From a bacterium (GTDB lineage Bacteria > Zixibacteria > MSB-5A5 > GN15 > FEB-12), in contig JAUWMW010000102.1 in assembly GCA_030612965.1 (NCBI GenBank), positions 1 to 8,008 of the forward strand: DNA of 8,008 nucleotides, in the 5' to 3' direction. Both the position numbers and the translations under genes were made by a program. This document shows positions 1 to 5,047 of this stretch, piece after piece. The first letter of the stretch is position 1; the number at the start of each line of letters is the position of its first letter. Under the pieces are notes generated by a model. That model was given only the letters and a program-made list of their open reading frames with translations. It was not told the origin of the DNA and made no database searches.

Positions 1-253
1 TACTGGCATAGCACGCCGTCCAGAGCGTGTCGCCCTGTGGGTCGATACGGACGAGGTACATCATCCAATCCCCGGCTGCGGTCGTCTGCGTGTAGCCCAG
101 CAGCACATAGCCGCCCGCCGGCACGGCCCTGACGCCGTGACAGGCATCTTCGTAAGAGCCGCCGTAGTTCCCGCTCCAGTCAATATTCTGGGCGAATGTA
201 ATCGCACCGCCAAGCAGCCAGGCTGCAAACAGAAGACTTATGAAATGTCTCAC
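1..253 (-). CDS. Exported repeat (propeller-like) protein, 5' part only
   Basis: This minus-strand frame starts at a GTG (253-251) and stays open for 84 codons to the window edge, so the C-terminus is missing. AGAGGA lies 7 nt upstream of the GTG, a good ribosome binding site. Residues 1-22 read as a Sec signal peptide: a short basic start (VRHF), a hydrophobic core (ISLLFAAWLLGGAITF) and an AQ cleavage site before NIDWSGNYGG. The mature part contains GGYVLLGYTQT and YLVRIDPQGDTLW. This matches the repeat type of large exported beta-propeller-like proteins in FCB-group bacteria, often written GGY-hydrophobic-GYT...D.YLV+.D..GDTLW. Those proteins are usually several hundred residues long and may carry a C-terminal sorting domain, which cannot be seen here. 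A promoter lies about 75 nt upstream. The function is unknown; the reading frame and export signal are well supported, the fold assignment is inference. Confidence 0.8.
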   Translation of the reverse strand, partial: MRHFISLLFAAWLLGGAITFAQNIDWSGNYGGSYEDACHGVRAVPAGGYVLLGYTQTTAAGDWMMYLVRIDPQGDTLWTACYAS

Positions 254-328
254 TGATTTCTCCTCTCTGTCGACATATAGAGCCTCGACAACTCGTTCAG
301 CCGACGAGCACTGTGATATGACCTCCAT

Positions 329-356
329 ATCATAAGCAAAAAACCGGTTTTGTCAA
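329..356 (-). promoter_or_regulatory. Sigma70-like promoter for the left exported-protein gene
   Basis: On the minus strand, a perfect -35 TTGACA (356-351) is followed after 16 nt by TATGAT (334-329), a 5/6 match to the -10 consensus. The predicted transcript would start near 322 and give a leader of about 70 nt before the GTG at 253. The spacer contains the perfect 12-bp palindrome AAAACCGGTTTT (340-351). The -10 overlaps a second dyad, GATATG/CATATC (315-320 and 326-331). Either could be an operator. Confidence 0.65.
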
Positions 357-375
357 TAGTACTTATGCTGACACC

Positions 376-571
376 CCACCATGAAGGAGGCTGTCTCATA
401 GGTTCGTTTCGCCGGGTCCTGATCTCGACGCAGTCGGGATTGTGACCCGGCGATCTTTTCTAAACGGTTGCGCAGAGAGCGCATAAGAAACCGGCGGTTC
501 TCACGACCTCCTCCGGATGGCGAAGGAACCACCGAAACGGCTGACTCATGAGACAACCTCTGAGGTGGTGG
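376..571. repeat. Structured non-coding block with imperfect terminal inverted repeats
   Basis: The two 24-nt ends, 376-399 and 548-571, are inverted copies matching at 18 of 24 positions. They share an outer CCACCA, a middle GAGG and an inner TGTCTCAT. Further in, CGTTTCG (405-411) is mirrored by CGAAACG (533-539). Between the ends are three hairpins: a near-continuous 20-bp stem (410-452), TGCGC/GCGCA (469-483) and an 8/9 stem (492-500 with 526-534). No target-site duplication is evident. The block lies between divergent genes. An 84-codon minus-strand frame crosses it, but its Arg/Ser-rich product looks like translated repeat sequence. It could be a MITE-like or REP-like dispersed element or a structured RNA; one window cannot decide. 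Confidence 0.5.
410..452. other. Strong 43-nt hairpin inside the repeat block
   Basis: CGCCGGGTC (410-418) pairs perfectly with GACCCGGCG (444-452). After a single C/T mismatch (419/443) the pairing continues from 420-429 to 433-442 with three G-T wobbles, around the 3-nt loop GCA (430-432). No T-run follows on either strand, so it does not look like an intrinsic terminator. Its size and tight loop resemble REP-type palindromes. Confidence 0.6.
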
Positions 572-663
572 AGCCCCCTGACCACTCCGCCCGTGGCTCA
601 TACGCACGGCACCGACCCAGCGGCTAATGTAGCCCGCCCGGGAACAAAAGCTGCATAATCCGC

Positions 664-691
664 TTTAATTCCGTAGAGAATGACGTATATT
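664..691 (+). promoter_or_regulatory. Candidate weak promoter for mrp
   Basis: TTTAAT (664-669) and TATATT (686-691) are separated by 16 nt. The -10 is a good match, the -35 only about 3/6. Transcription would begin near 698, leaving about 70 nt before the preferred ATG at 770. This start point would exclude initiation at the in-frame ATG at 680. Confidence 0.3.
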
Positions 692-769
692 CCGCCCATA
701 TGGAAACCGGGTCCGTCGACCCTTTCCTGTGTAGCGATGAAGAACAGTACAAGCGAGGATGAGACCGTT

Positions 770-1834
770 ATGCTTACCAAAGATGCCGTAACAAAAGTCC
801 TGGACACGATAGATGATCCAGAACTGAAGAAGCCGCTGACAGACCTGGGGATGATTAAGTCGATTGATATTAAGGGCAGCGATGTAACCATTGGTATCTC
901 GTTGACTGTTCCTACCTGCCCGATGAAAGATAAGATTTCAAGCGATGTGGTAGCCGGGGTGAAGGCACTTCCGGGCGCCGACTCGGTTAAGGTTGAGTTC
1001 GCCGTCATGAATGACGAGCAACGTCATGCCCTTCGCAAGAAACTCGGTTTCGGTGACCCTCGACCGGCCCAGGCGACCCCGCCGGTTACCTTCGCCAAAC
1101 GATTCATCGCCGTATCGTCCGGTAAAGGGGGTGTCGGCAAGTCTACCGTTACCACCAATTTGGCTGTAGCTATGGCCAAAATAGGACGCAAGGTGGGCGT
1201 TTTGGATGCCGATGTTTACGGCTTTTCGATCCCTCGCATGCTTGGTGTCAGTGGTCAGCCGACTATGATTGATGACAATATCGTGCCACTACGCAAAGGG
1301 GATAATATACAAGTGGTCTCTATTGGGTTCTTCATCAACGAGGATGAACCGGTAGTCTGGCGTGGCCCGCTGCTTCACAAAGCGATCAATCAGTTTATCC
1401 ACGACGTCATGTGGGACGATCTCGATTATCTCTTTCTGGATTTACCCCCCGGTACCGGTGACGTCTCGCTTACCATCGCCCAAGCAATACCGGCGGCCGA
1501 GATGCTGGTTGTCACCACCCCGCAGACAACCGCTACCAACGTGGCCGGGCGAGTGGCTAAGATGGCCGAGAAGACCAACTTGAAGGTACTCGGTGTTATT
1601 GAGAACATGTCTTATTTCGAAGCCAACGGCGTTCGTGAATACATCTTCGGCAAGGATGGCGGCAAGAAGCTGGCCGACAAACTCGGCGTCACCTTCTATG
1701 GTGAGATCCCTCTGATGACCTCAATGCGTGAAGGCGCCGATAGCGGCCGACCCGTAGCCACCGATGGCACCCCCGAACAAGTGGAACTGTTTGAAAAGTT
1801 CGCGCGCGCTATCGACGGTACGAAGGTGCGATAA
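770..1834 (+). CDS. mrp: Mrp/ApbC-family P-loop ATPase, Fe-S cluster carrier with N-terminal DUF59 domain
   Basis: The 354-residue product belongs to the Mrp/NBP35 family, cytosolic ATPases that carry and transfer Fe-S clusters to target proteins. Residues 1 to about 90 are a DUF59/MIP18-like domain with the conserved TVPTCPM segment (Cys50). The rest is a MinD/ParA-like ATPase: deviant Walker A GKGGVGKST (118-126), the LDADVYG motif (145-151), DLPPGTGD (224-231) and the Mrp signature VIENMSYF (276-283). After ENMS, family members normally carry CxxC for the bridging cluster; here the stretch is EANGVREYIFG with no cysteine, and Cys50 is the only cysteine in the protein. ATG 770 is preferred because GAGGA (755-759) lies 10 nt upstream and LTKDAV begins the conserved domain. 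An in-frame ATG at 680 would add 30 poorly family-like residues. The gene precedes the origin and ends in a terminator-like structure. Confidence 0.92.
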   Translation: MLTKDAVTKVLDTIDDPELKKPLTDLGMIKSIDIKGSDVTIGISLTVPTCPMKDKISSDVVAGVKALPGADSVKVEFAVMNDEQRHALRKKLGFGDPRPAQATPPVTFAKRFIAVSSGKGGVGKSTVTTNLAVAMAKIGRKVGVLDADVYGFSIPRMLGVSGQPTMIDDNIVPLRKGDNIQVVSIGFFINEDEPVVWRGPLLHKAINQFIHDVMWDDLDYLFLDLPPGTGDVSLTIAQAIPAAEMLVVTTPQTTATNVAGRVAKMAEKTNLKVLGVIENMSYFEANGVREYIFGKDGGKKLADKLGVTFYGEIPLMTSMREGADSGRPVATDGTPEQVELFEKFARAIDGTKVR

Positions 1835-1856
1835 CCTCGTGCTGCAAAGACTGTTT

Positions 1857-1908
1857 GACGCTCCGACATTTTCAATCAGCAAACGTGTCTGATGAGCGCC
1901 CCTTTTTT
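1857..1908 (+). terminator. Rho-independent-like terminator after mrp
   Basis: Arms 1857-1863 (GACGCTC) and 1894-1900 (GAGCGCC) pair at 6 of 7 positions, followed by CC and a T6 run (1903-1908). The interior can form GACA/TGTC (1865-1868 with 1886-1889) or, alternatively, ATCAG/CTGAT (1875-1879 with 1889-1893). The structure starts 22 nt after the mrp stop codon. The imperfect stem makes the efficiency uncertain. Confidence 0.5.
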
Positions 1909-1967
1909 CGCATCGACTAGTAGTTTTGTAAGGCGCTCGCAAACAGCCACTTCAAGAATCTCCCAAT

Positions 1968-2000
1968 TTATCGACAGCCTCCGCTTGACGAAGGCTGTCG
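1968..2000. promoter_or_regulatory. DnaA box fused to a 9-bp perfect inverted repeat
   Basis: TTATCGACA (1968-1976) matches the DnaA box TTATCCACA with one mismatch, in the orientation opposite to the other near-consensus boxes of this segment. Its last five bases belong to the left arm of a perfect inverted repeat, CGACAGCCT (1972-1980) and AGGCTGTCG (1992-2000), with an 11-nt loop. No T-run follows, so a terminator role is unlikely; an origin or regulatory structure is more plausible. Confidence 0.5.
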
Positions 2001-2013
2001 CTCTCCGTAAATA
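1985..2013 (+). promoter_or_regulatory. Candidate dnaA promoter
   Basis: TTGACG (1985-1990) matches the -35 at 5/6. TAAATA (2008-2013) follows after 17 nt as a poor -10. The -35 begins in the loop of the 1972-2000 hairpin. Transcription from about 2020 would give a leader of about 225 nt carrying most DnaA boxes, which would suit autorepression. No better promoter was found closer to dnaA. Confidence 0.35.
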
Positions 2014-2041
2014 TACACATGAGCATTGGAAAATCACCTAT

Positions 2042-2061
2042 TGTCGATAACGTGTGGATAA
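2042..2061 (-). promoter_or_regulatory. Tandem DnaA boxes, 11-bp pitch
   Basis: TGTCGATAA (2042-2050, one mismatch) and TGTGGATAA (2053-2061, perfect) are the complements of TTATCCACA. Their starts are 11 bp apart, about one helical turn, so two DnaA monomers could bind on the same face. Confidence 0.8.
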
Positions 2062-2126
2062 GTTCCCATCTTTGCGAGCAGCCTATTGTGTTTCACACAC
2101 TTAGCGGACGCCCGTAGAGTTGGAAA

Positions 2127-2135
2127 TGTGGATAG
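2127..2135 (-). promoter_or_regulatory. DnaA box
   Basis: TGTGGATAG differs from TGTGGATAA only at the last base and has the same orientation as the 2042-2061 pair. Confidence 0.65.
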
Positions 2136-2173
2136 GAATGTTGAAATCCTGGCGTGCAATGTGGAAGCAGCCG

Positions 2174-2202
2174 ACTAATCGGAACAACCGGATACGATTA
2201 GT
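2174..2202. promoter_or_regulatory. 8-bp inverted repeat upstream of dnaA
   Basis: ACTAATCG (2174-2181) and CGATTAGT (2195-2202) are perfect inverted copies separated by 13 bp. The dyad lies 42 nt before the preferred dnaA start. It could be an operator for a dimeric regulator, or a leader hairpin. No known family can be assigned. Confidence 0.45.
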
Positions 2203-2214
2203 AGCAGCATTCGG

Positions 2215-2223
2215 TGTGGATTA
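2215..2223 (-). promoter_or_regulatory. DnaA box abutting the dnaA reading frame
   Basis: TGTGGATTA has one mismatch to TGTGGATAA and ends directly before the ATG at 2224. DnaA bound here would sit just upstream of the translation start, consistent with autoregulation. Confidence 0.55.
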
Positions 2224-2244
2224 ATGAGGGGAGATGATAACTAT

Positions 2245-3609
2245 ATGCAAACAGAGATAGCTAACTCAAAACAATGGCGGAACTGCCTGCAATACATGTT
2301 TCAGCGTGTGACTGAGCAATCATACAACACTTGGTTGAAACCAACTGTAGGCACACCGACCGATAGCGATAAATTCGTACTCGGTGTTCCCAACCAGTTT
2401 GTGGCTGACTGGATCAACAGCCATTTCAGCGAATTGATCAACGAGGCGTTTCTCGAAGTTCTTGGGAAACAGTACGTGGTTCACTACCAGATCCATGAAC
2501 AGCCCGAAACTGAACCTCAGGTCACTATCAATTTCGACCAACAGAATGCGACGGCGCGGTCAGAGCGCAATAATTCGGATGAGGCGTCACCACCTCTGTC
2601 GAGTCGGTATCGGTTCAAATCACTGGTGGTAGGTGGTTTTAACGAGATGGCCTGCGCTGCCTCGATGGCCGTAGCGGACGCGCCCGGCACCACTCGCTAC
2701 AACCCGCTCTTCATATACGGAGGTACCGGGTTGGGCAAAACACACATCCTGCAGGCGATCGGTCATCGCATTCAAGAGCAGTTTCCCAATAAGCGGGTGG
2801 TCTATGCCACCTCGGAGAAGTTTACATCGGATTTCATCGCATCAATCTCTGAGGGCTCTGTCTCTCAGTTTACCCGCATGTATCGCGAGGTTGATGCCTT
2901 ACTGATTGACGACATCCAGTTCTTGACCGGCAAGGAATCGACCCAGGAACAGTTTTTTCATACTTTCAATTCCCTGTACCATTACGGCAAACAAATCGTT
3001 TTGACCTCGGATCGGCCACCCCGGGAGATCAAGAAGCTTGAAGAGCGGTTATTGTCTCGCTTTTCCTGGGGTCTGGTCTGCGATCTCCAGGCGCCGGACC
3101 TCGAGAACCGCATGGCCATTCTCTACAAGAAGCTGGACTCAGAGGGGACGACGCTTCCCGATGATGTAATTCGCTTAATGGCTGATCGGGTAACCAGTAA
3201 CATCCGCGAACTTGAGGGAACCTTGATTAGGTTGCTCGCCTATGCCTCGCTCAAACAGTCCACCGTCGATATCAACCTGGCCCGTAGGCTGTTGTCTGAT
3301 TCCTTTGCCCATCAGAAAAAACAGGTCACAATCGCAGCCATTCAAAAAATAACTGCTGAGCACTTTGATATTGAACCAGCAATGATGAAGGCTAAGAAGA
3401 AGACATCGCACATCGCTTTGGCGAGACAGGTGGCTATGTATCTTTCGCGTTCTCTCACTAATAGTTCACTGAAAGTTATTGGTGGTGAATTCGGAGGCCG
3501 TGACCATTCCACGGTCATTCATGGTTGTGATTTGATATCAAGGAAGATAGCTGTTGAACCGAGTTTTCGCGAACGTATCGACCAAATATCGGCTTCATTG
3601 TTGTATTGA
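2245..3609 (+). CDS. dnaA: Chromosomal replication initiator protein DnaA
   Basis: DnaA binds origin boxes, oligomerises with ATP and melts the origin to load the replicative helicase. From ATG 2245 the product has 454 residues, normal for the family. Domain I (about 1-85) contains SYNTWLKPT and FVADWINSHF. A short polar linker follows (about 95-120). The AAA+ domain carries Walker A GGTGLGKTH (159-167), Walker B LLIDDIQFL (219-227), sensor 1 LTSDRPP, box VII ERLLSRFSWG and sensor 2 NIRELEGTL. Domain IV has IALARQVAMYL (from 390) and the DNA-binding signature FGGRDHSTVIH (416-426). All key residues look intact. ATG 2224 would add seven residues but lacks a clear ribosome binding site. ATG 2245 has AGGGGAG at 2227-2233, spaced a rather long 11 nt. 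DnaA boxes lie on both sides, so autoregulation is likely. Confidence 0.97.
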   Translation: MQTEIANSKQWRNCLQYMFQRVTEQSYNTWLKPTVGTPTDSDKFVLGVPNQFVADWINSHFSELINEAFLEVLGKQYVVHYQIHEQPETEPQVTINFDQQNATARSERNNSDEASPPLSSRYRFKSLVVGGFNEMACAASMAVADAPGTTRYNPLFIYGGTGLGKTHILQAIGHRIQEQFPNKRVVYATSEKFTSDFIASISEGSVSQFTRMYREVDALLIDDIQFLTGKESTQEQFFHTFNSLYHYGKQIVLTSDRPPREIKKLEERLLSRFSWGLVCDLQAPDLENRMAILYKKLDSEGTTLPDDVIRLMADRVTSNIRELEGTLIRLLAYASLKQSTVDINLARRLLSDSFAHQKKQVTIAAIQKITAEHFDIEPAMMKAKKKTSHIALARQVAMYLSRSLTNSSLKVIGGEFGGRDHSTVIHGCDLISRKIAVEPSFRERIDQISASLLY

Positions 3610-3626
3610 TAGATAGTGGAAAGTAG

Positions 3627-3715
3627 TATGGATAGGTTGTGGATTGAGAATATGCTTGCCCGAGAAGTGGAAAAGCTGTTGTCTTGTGGAAGAAATGACC
3701 GTAGCTTGGGGATAA
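3627..3715 (-). promoter_or_regulatory. Cluster of degenerate DnaA boxes
   Basis: TATGGATAG (3627-3635, two mismatches), TGTGGATTG (3638-3646, two), TGTGGAAGA (3685-3693, two) and TGGGGATAA (3707-3715, one) all read in the TGTGGATAA orientation. The first two start 11 bp apart, the same pitch as the 2042/2053 pair. Single sites are weak; the cluster and its location support the call. Confidence 0.6.
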
Positions 3716-3788
3716 ATTAGCACTGGCGGAAGTTGCTGCCGTTGAATGAGAACACTGACTTTAAGGTAACTGATTATTAGCTGTTAAC

Positions 3789-3813
3789 ATTTTCACAGAC
3801 CTTATTATTACTA
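3789..3813 (+). promoter_or_regulatory. Candidate DnaA-trio unwinding element
   Basis: A weak DnaA-box-like ATTTTCACA (3789-3797, three mismatches to TTATCCACA) is followed by GACC and then by TTA TTA TTA CTA (3802-3813). On the opposite strand this reads 3'-AAT AAT AAT GAT-5', matching the DnaA-trio consensus 3'-(A/G)AT-5'. The order box, short GC-rich spacer, trios is that of the basal unwinding system described in B. subtilis. AT-rich sequence continues to about 3845. Function here is inferred. Confidence 0.55.
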
Positions 3814-3830
3814 TTTATTTGAGATATACT
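3802..3830 (+). promoter_or_regulatory. Candidate dnaN promoter
   Basis: TATACT (3825-3830) is a good -10. With a 17-nt spacer the -35 position holds TTATTA (3802-3807), only a partial match that overlaps the trio run. If used, opening of the origin and dnaN transcription would compete for the same DNA. The AT-richness raises the chance of a false hit. Confidence 0.35.
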
Positions 3831-3879
3831 ATACCTAAATAAAGATACTGTTGAGGATAACTTGACGGAGATACAGAAA

Positions 3880-4992
3880 ATGAAGTTTTCGTTACCCAAA
3901 TCGCGGCTGACCAATTACCTGCAACATATCCTGCAGGTGGTGCCGAGTAAGTCAACCCTCCCGATTCTAACTAACCTCTTGATTGAGGCGCTTGAGAATA
4001 AGCTGAAGATATCCGCCACGGACCTTGATGTTTCGATTACGGCATCGCTTGAAGCTAAGGTTAGTCGAAAAGGGTCGACATCACTGCCGGCCAAAATCCT
4101 GTTTGATATAATCAAAGAAGTACCTGAGTCAGAGATTGTGTTTGAGACCGTGGGGTCGCGCATGGAAATCAGGATACCTAATGGTTCCTACAAGATCGCG
4201 ACAGTGGCGGCTGATGACTTCCCAAAACTTCCGGCGGTCAACACCAAGAAGCAGATCAAGATCAACGGCAGTGATCTGGTTCGGATGATTCGTAAGACTT
4301 CATTTGCTTGTTCTGATGATGAAACCAGGCCGGCTCTCAACGGTGTTCTTTGGCAAACAAAGGGAGAGCGGATGCAGATGGTGGCAACCGACGGACACCG
4401 CTTAGCCCGTATGGCGATTAGGAATGACAAATTGCAGGGCCTTAATGAGGACGTAATCATTCCACCTAAAGTACTCAACCTGATTCCACGGTTCTTTAGT
4501 GGTGAAGACCAGGAAGTGGGGATTGTCTTTGGTGAAAACAACATAATCTTCAATCTCGGTGACATAATTCTAACGTCGCGACTTATCGAAGGTCCCTACC
4601 CGAACTTTGAGCAGGTTATCCCTGCTGCTAACGACAAGAAGCTGATTGTCTCAAAAGAAGATTTGGCTGGAGCAGTGCGTCGGGTGTCGATTCTTTCAAA
4701 CGTATTGACACACCAGGTGAAGTTTTCAGCTAAATCAGGTCAGCTTACACTCTCAACCACTAACGCCGATGTAGGTGGTGAGGGAGTTGAGGAGTTGGAG
4801 TGTGACTATGGGGGTGAGGACATAGAGATGGGCTACAACGCCAACTACGTCAACGAAATCCTTAGTAAGATGGATGGCGACGAGGTTATCTTTGAGCTTT
4901 CTACGCCGGTAGCGGCGGGTGTAGTCTATGCACCTTCAACACCGCGCGACGATTATCTCTGTCTCGTCATGCCGCTACGTCTGGCCGAGTAG
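3880..4992 (+). CDS. dnaN: DNA polymerase III beta subunit (sliding clamp)
   Basis: DnaN forms the dimeric ring that tethers DNA polymerase III and many repair proteins to DNA. From ATG 3880 the product has 370 residues, close to the usual 366-378, enough for three clamp folds of about 120 residues each. It starts MKFSLPKSRLTNYLQ, typical of the family, and contains KSTLPILTNLLIEA, KILFDIIKEVP, SYKIATVAADDFPKLP, ATDGHRLARM and the C-terminal VMPLRLAE, matching the conserved MPxRL end that lines the partner-binding pocket. The start is set by GGAG at 3867-3870, nine nt upstream. A TTG at 3862 would add six residues and is less likely because MKF is the conserved N-terminus. The gene follows dnaA after the AT-rich origin segment and is followed by recF after 54 nt, so co-transcription is likely. 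Confidence 0.97.
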   Translation: MKFSLPKSRLTNYLQHILQVVPSKSTLPILTNLLIEALENKLKISATDLDVSITASLEAKVSRKGSTSLPAKILFDIIKEVPESEIVFETVGSRMEIRIPNGSYKIATVAADDFPKLPAVNTKKQIKINGSDLVRMIRKTSFACSDDETRPALNGVLWQTKGERMQMVATDGHRLARMAIRNDKLQGLNEDVIIPPKVLNLIPRFFSGEDQEVGIVFGENNIIFNLGDIILTSRLIEGPYPNFEQVIPAANDKKLIVSKEDLAGAVRRVSILSNVLTHQVKFSAKSGQLTLSTTNADVGGEGVEELECDYGGEDIEMGYNANYVNEILSKMDGDEVIFELSTPVAAGVVYAPSTPRDDYLCLVMPLRLAE

Positions 4993-4994
4993 GG

Positions 4995-5015
4995 CAGTTG
5001 GGATACTGTCAACTG
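4995..5015 (+). other. Small inverted repeat just after dnaN
   Basis: CAGTTG (4995-5000) and CAACTG (5010-5015) form a 6-bp stem, extendable by a G-T pair, with a loop of about 7-9 nt. There is no T-run. It immediately precedes the larger inverted repeat at the recF start. Confidence 0.4.
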
Positions 5016-5047
5016 TAGCCGGCTACGCTGGTCGGCGGTGCCGGCTA
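5016..5047 (+). promoter_or_regulatory. Inverted repeat covering the recF translation start
   Basis: TAGCCGGC (5016-5023) and GCCGGCTA (5040-5047) are perfect 8-bp inverted copies with a 16-nt loop. In the mRNA the right arm would pair the bases immediately before recF and the A of the preferred ATG (5047). The loop holds the only purine-rich ribosome-binding candidate (GGCGG, 5034-5038). This could limit recF translation unless ribosomes or a protein open it. Folding is inferred from sequence only. Confidence 0.5.

Larger units (their letters stand above)
1911..2223. other. oriC: Origin of replication, upstream segment (mrp-dnaA intergenic)
   Basis: This gene-free stretch holds one perfect DnaA box (2053-2061), three boxes one base off consensus (1968-1976, 2042-2050, 2215-2223) and TGTGGATAG (2127-2135), also one base off. 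There is a 9-bp perfect hairpin (1972-2000), a locally AT-rich patch (about 2007-2041) and an 8-bp inverted repeat near the dnaA start. A 9-bp inverted pair, GCTCGCAAA (1935-1943) and TTTGCGAGC (2071-2079), flanks the middle part. Box density beside dnaA is the classical sign of a bacterial origin and of DnaA autoregulation. Whether this segment or the one after dnaA is the unwinding site is discussed under 3789-3813. Confidence 0.8.
3610..3879. other. oriC: Origin of replication, downstream segment (dnaA-dnaN intergenic)
   Basis: The first half (3610-3720) carries several degenerate DnaA boxes in one orientation. The second half (about 3760-3845) is markedly AT-rich and contains a triplet run matching DnaA-trio elements. 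This order (boxes, then an AT-rich unwinding region, between dnaA and dnaN) is the arrangement of the Bacillus subtilis unwinding site. No ORF of useful length and no terminator was seen. Confidence 0.75.

Noticed and set aside
353..607. 84-codon minus-strand frame across the structured block
   Set aside because: It follows the inverted repeats and hairpins rather than any protein pattern, is rich in Arg and Ser, and overlaps the -35 of the left promoter. It is best read as repeat-derived sequence.
680..769. Extended N-terminus of Mrp from ATG 680
   Set aside because: The extra 30 residues do not look like the family, there is no ribosome binding site before 680, and the candidate promoter starts transcription downstream of it.
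2160..2168. TGTGGAAGC as another DnaA box
   Set aside because: Three mismatches to consensus, so it was not counted.
3862..3879. TTG start for dnaN adding six residues
   Set aside because: MKFSLPKSRL is the conserved N-terminus and GGAG is well placed for ATG 3880.
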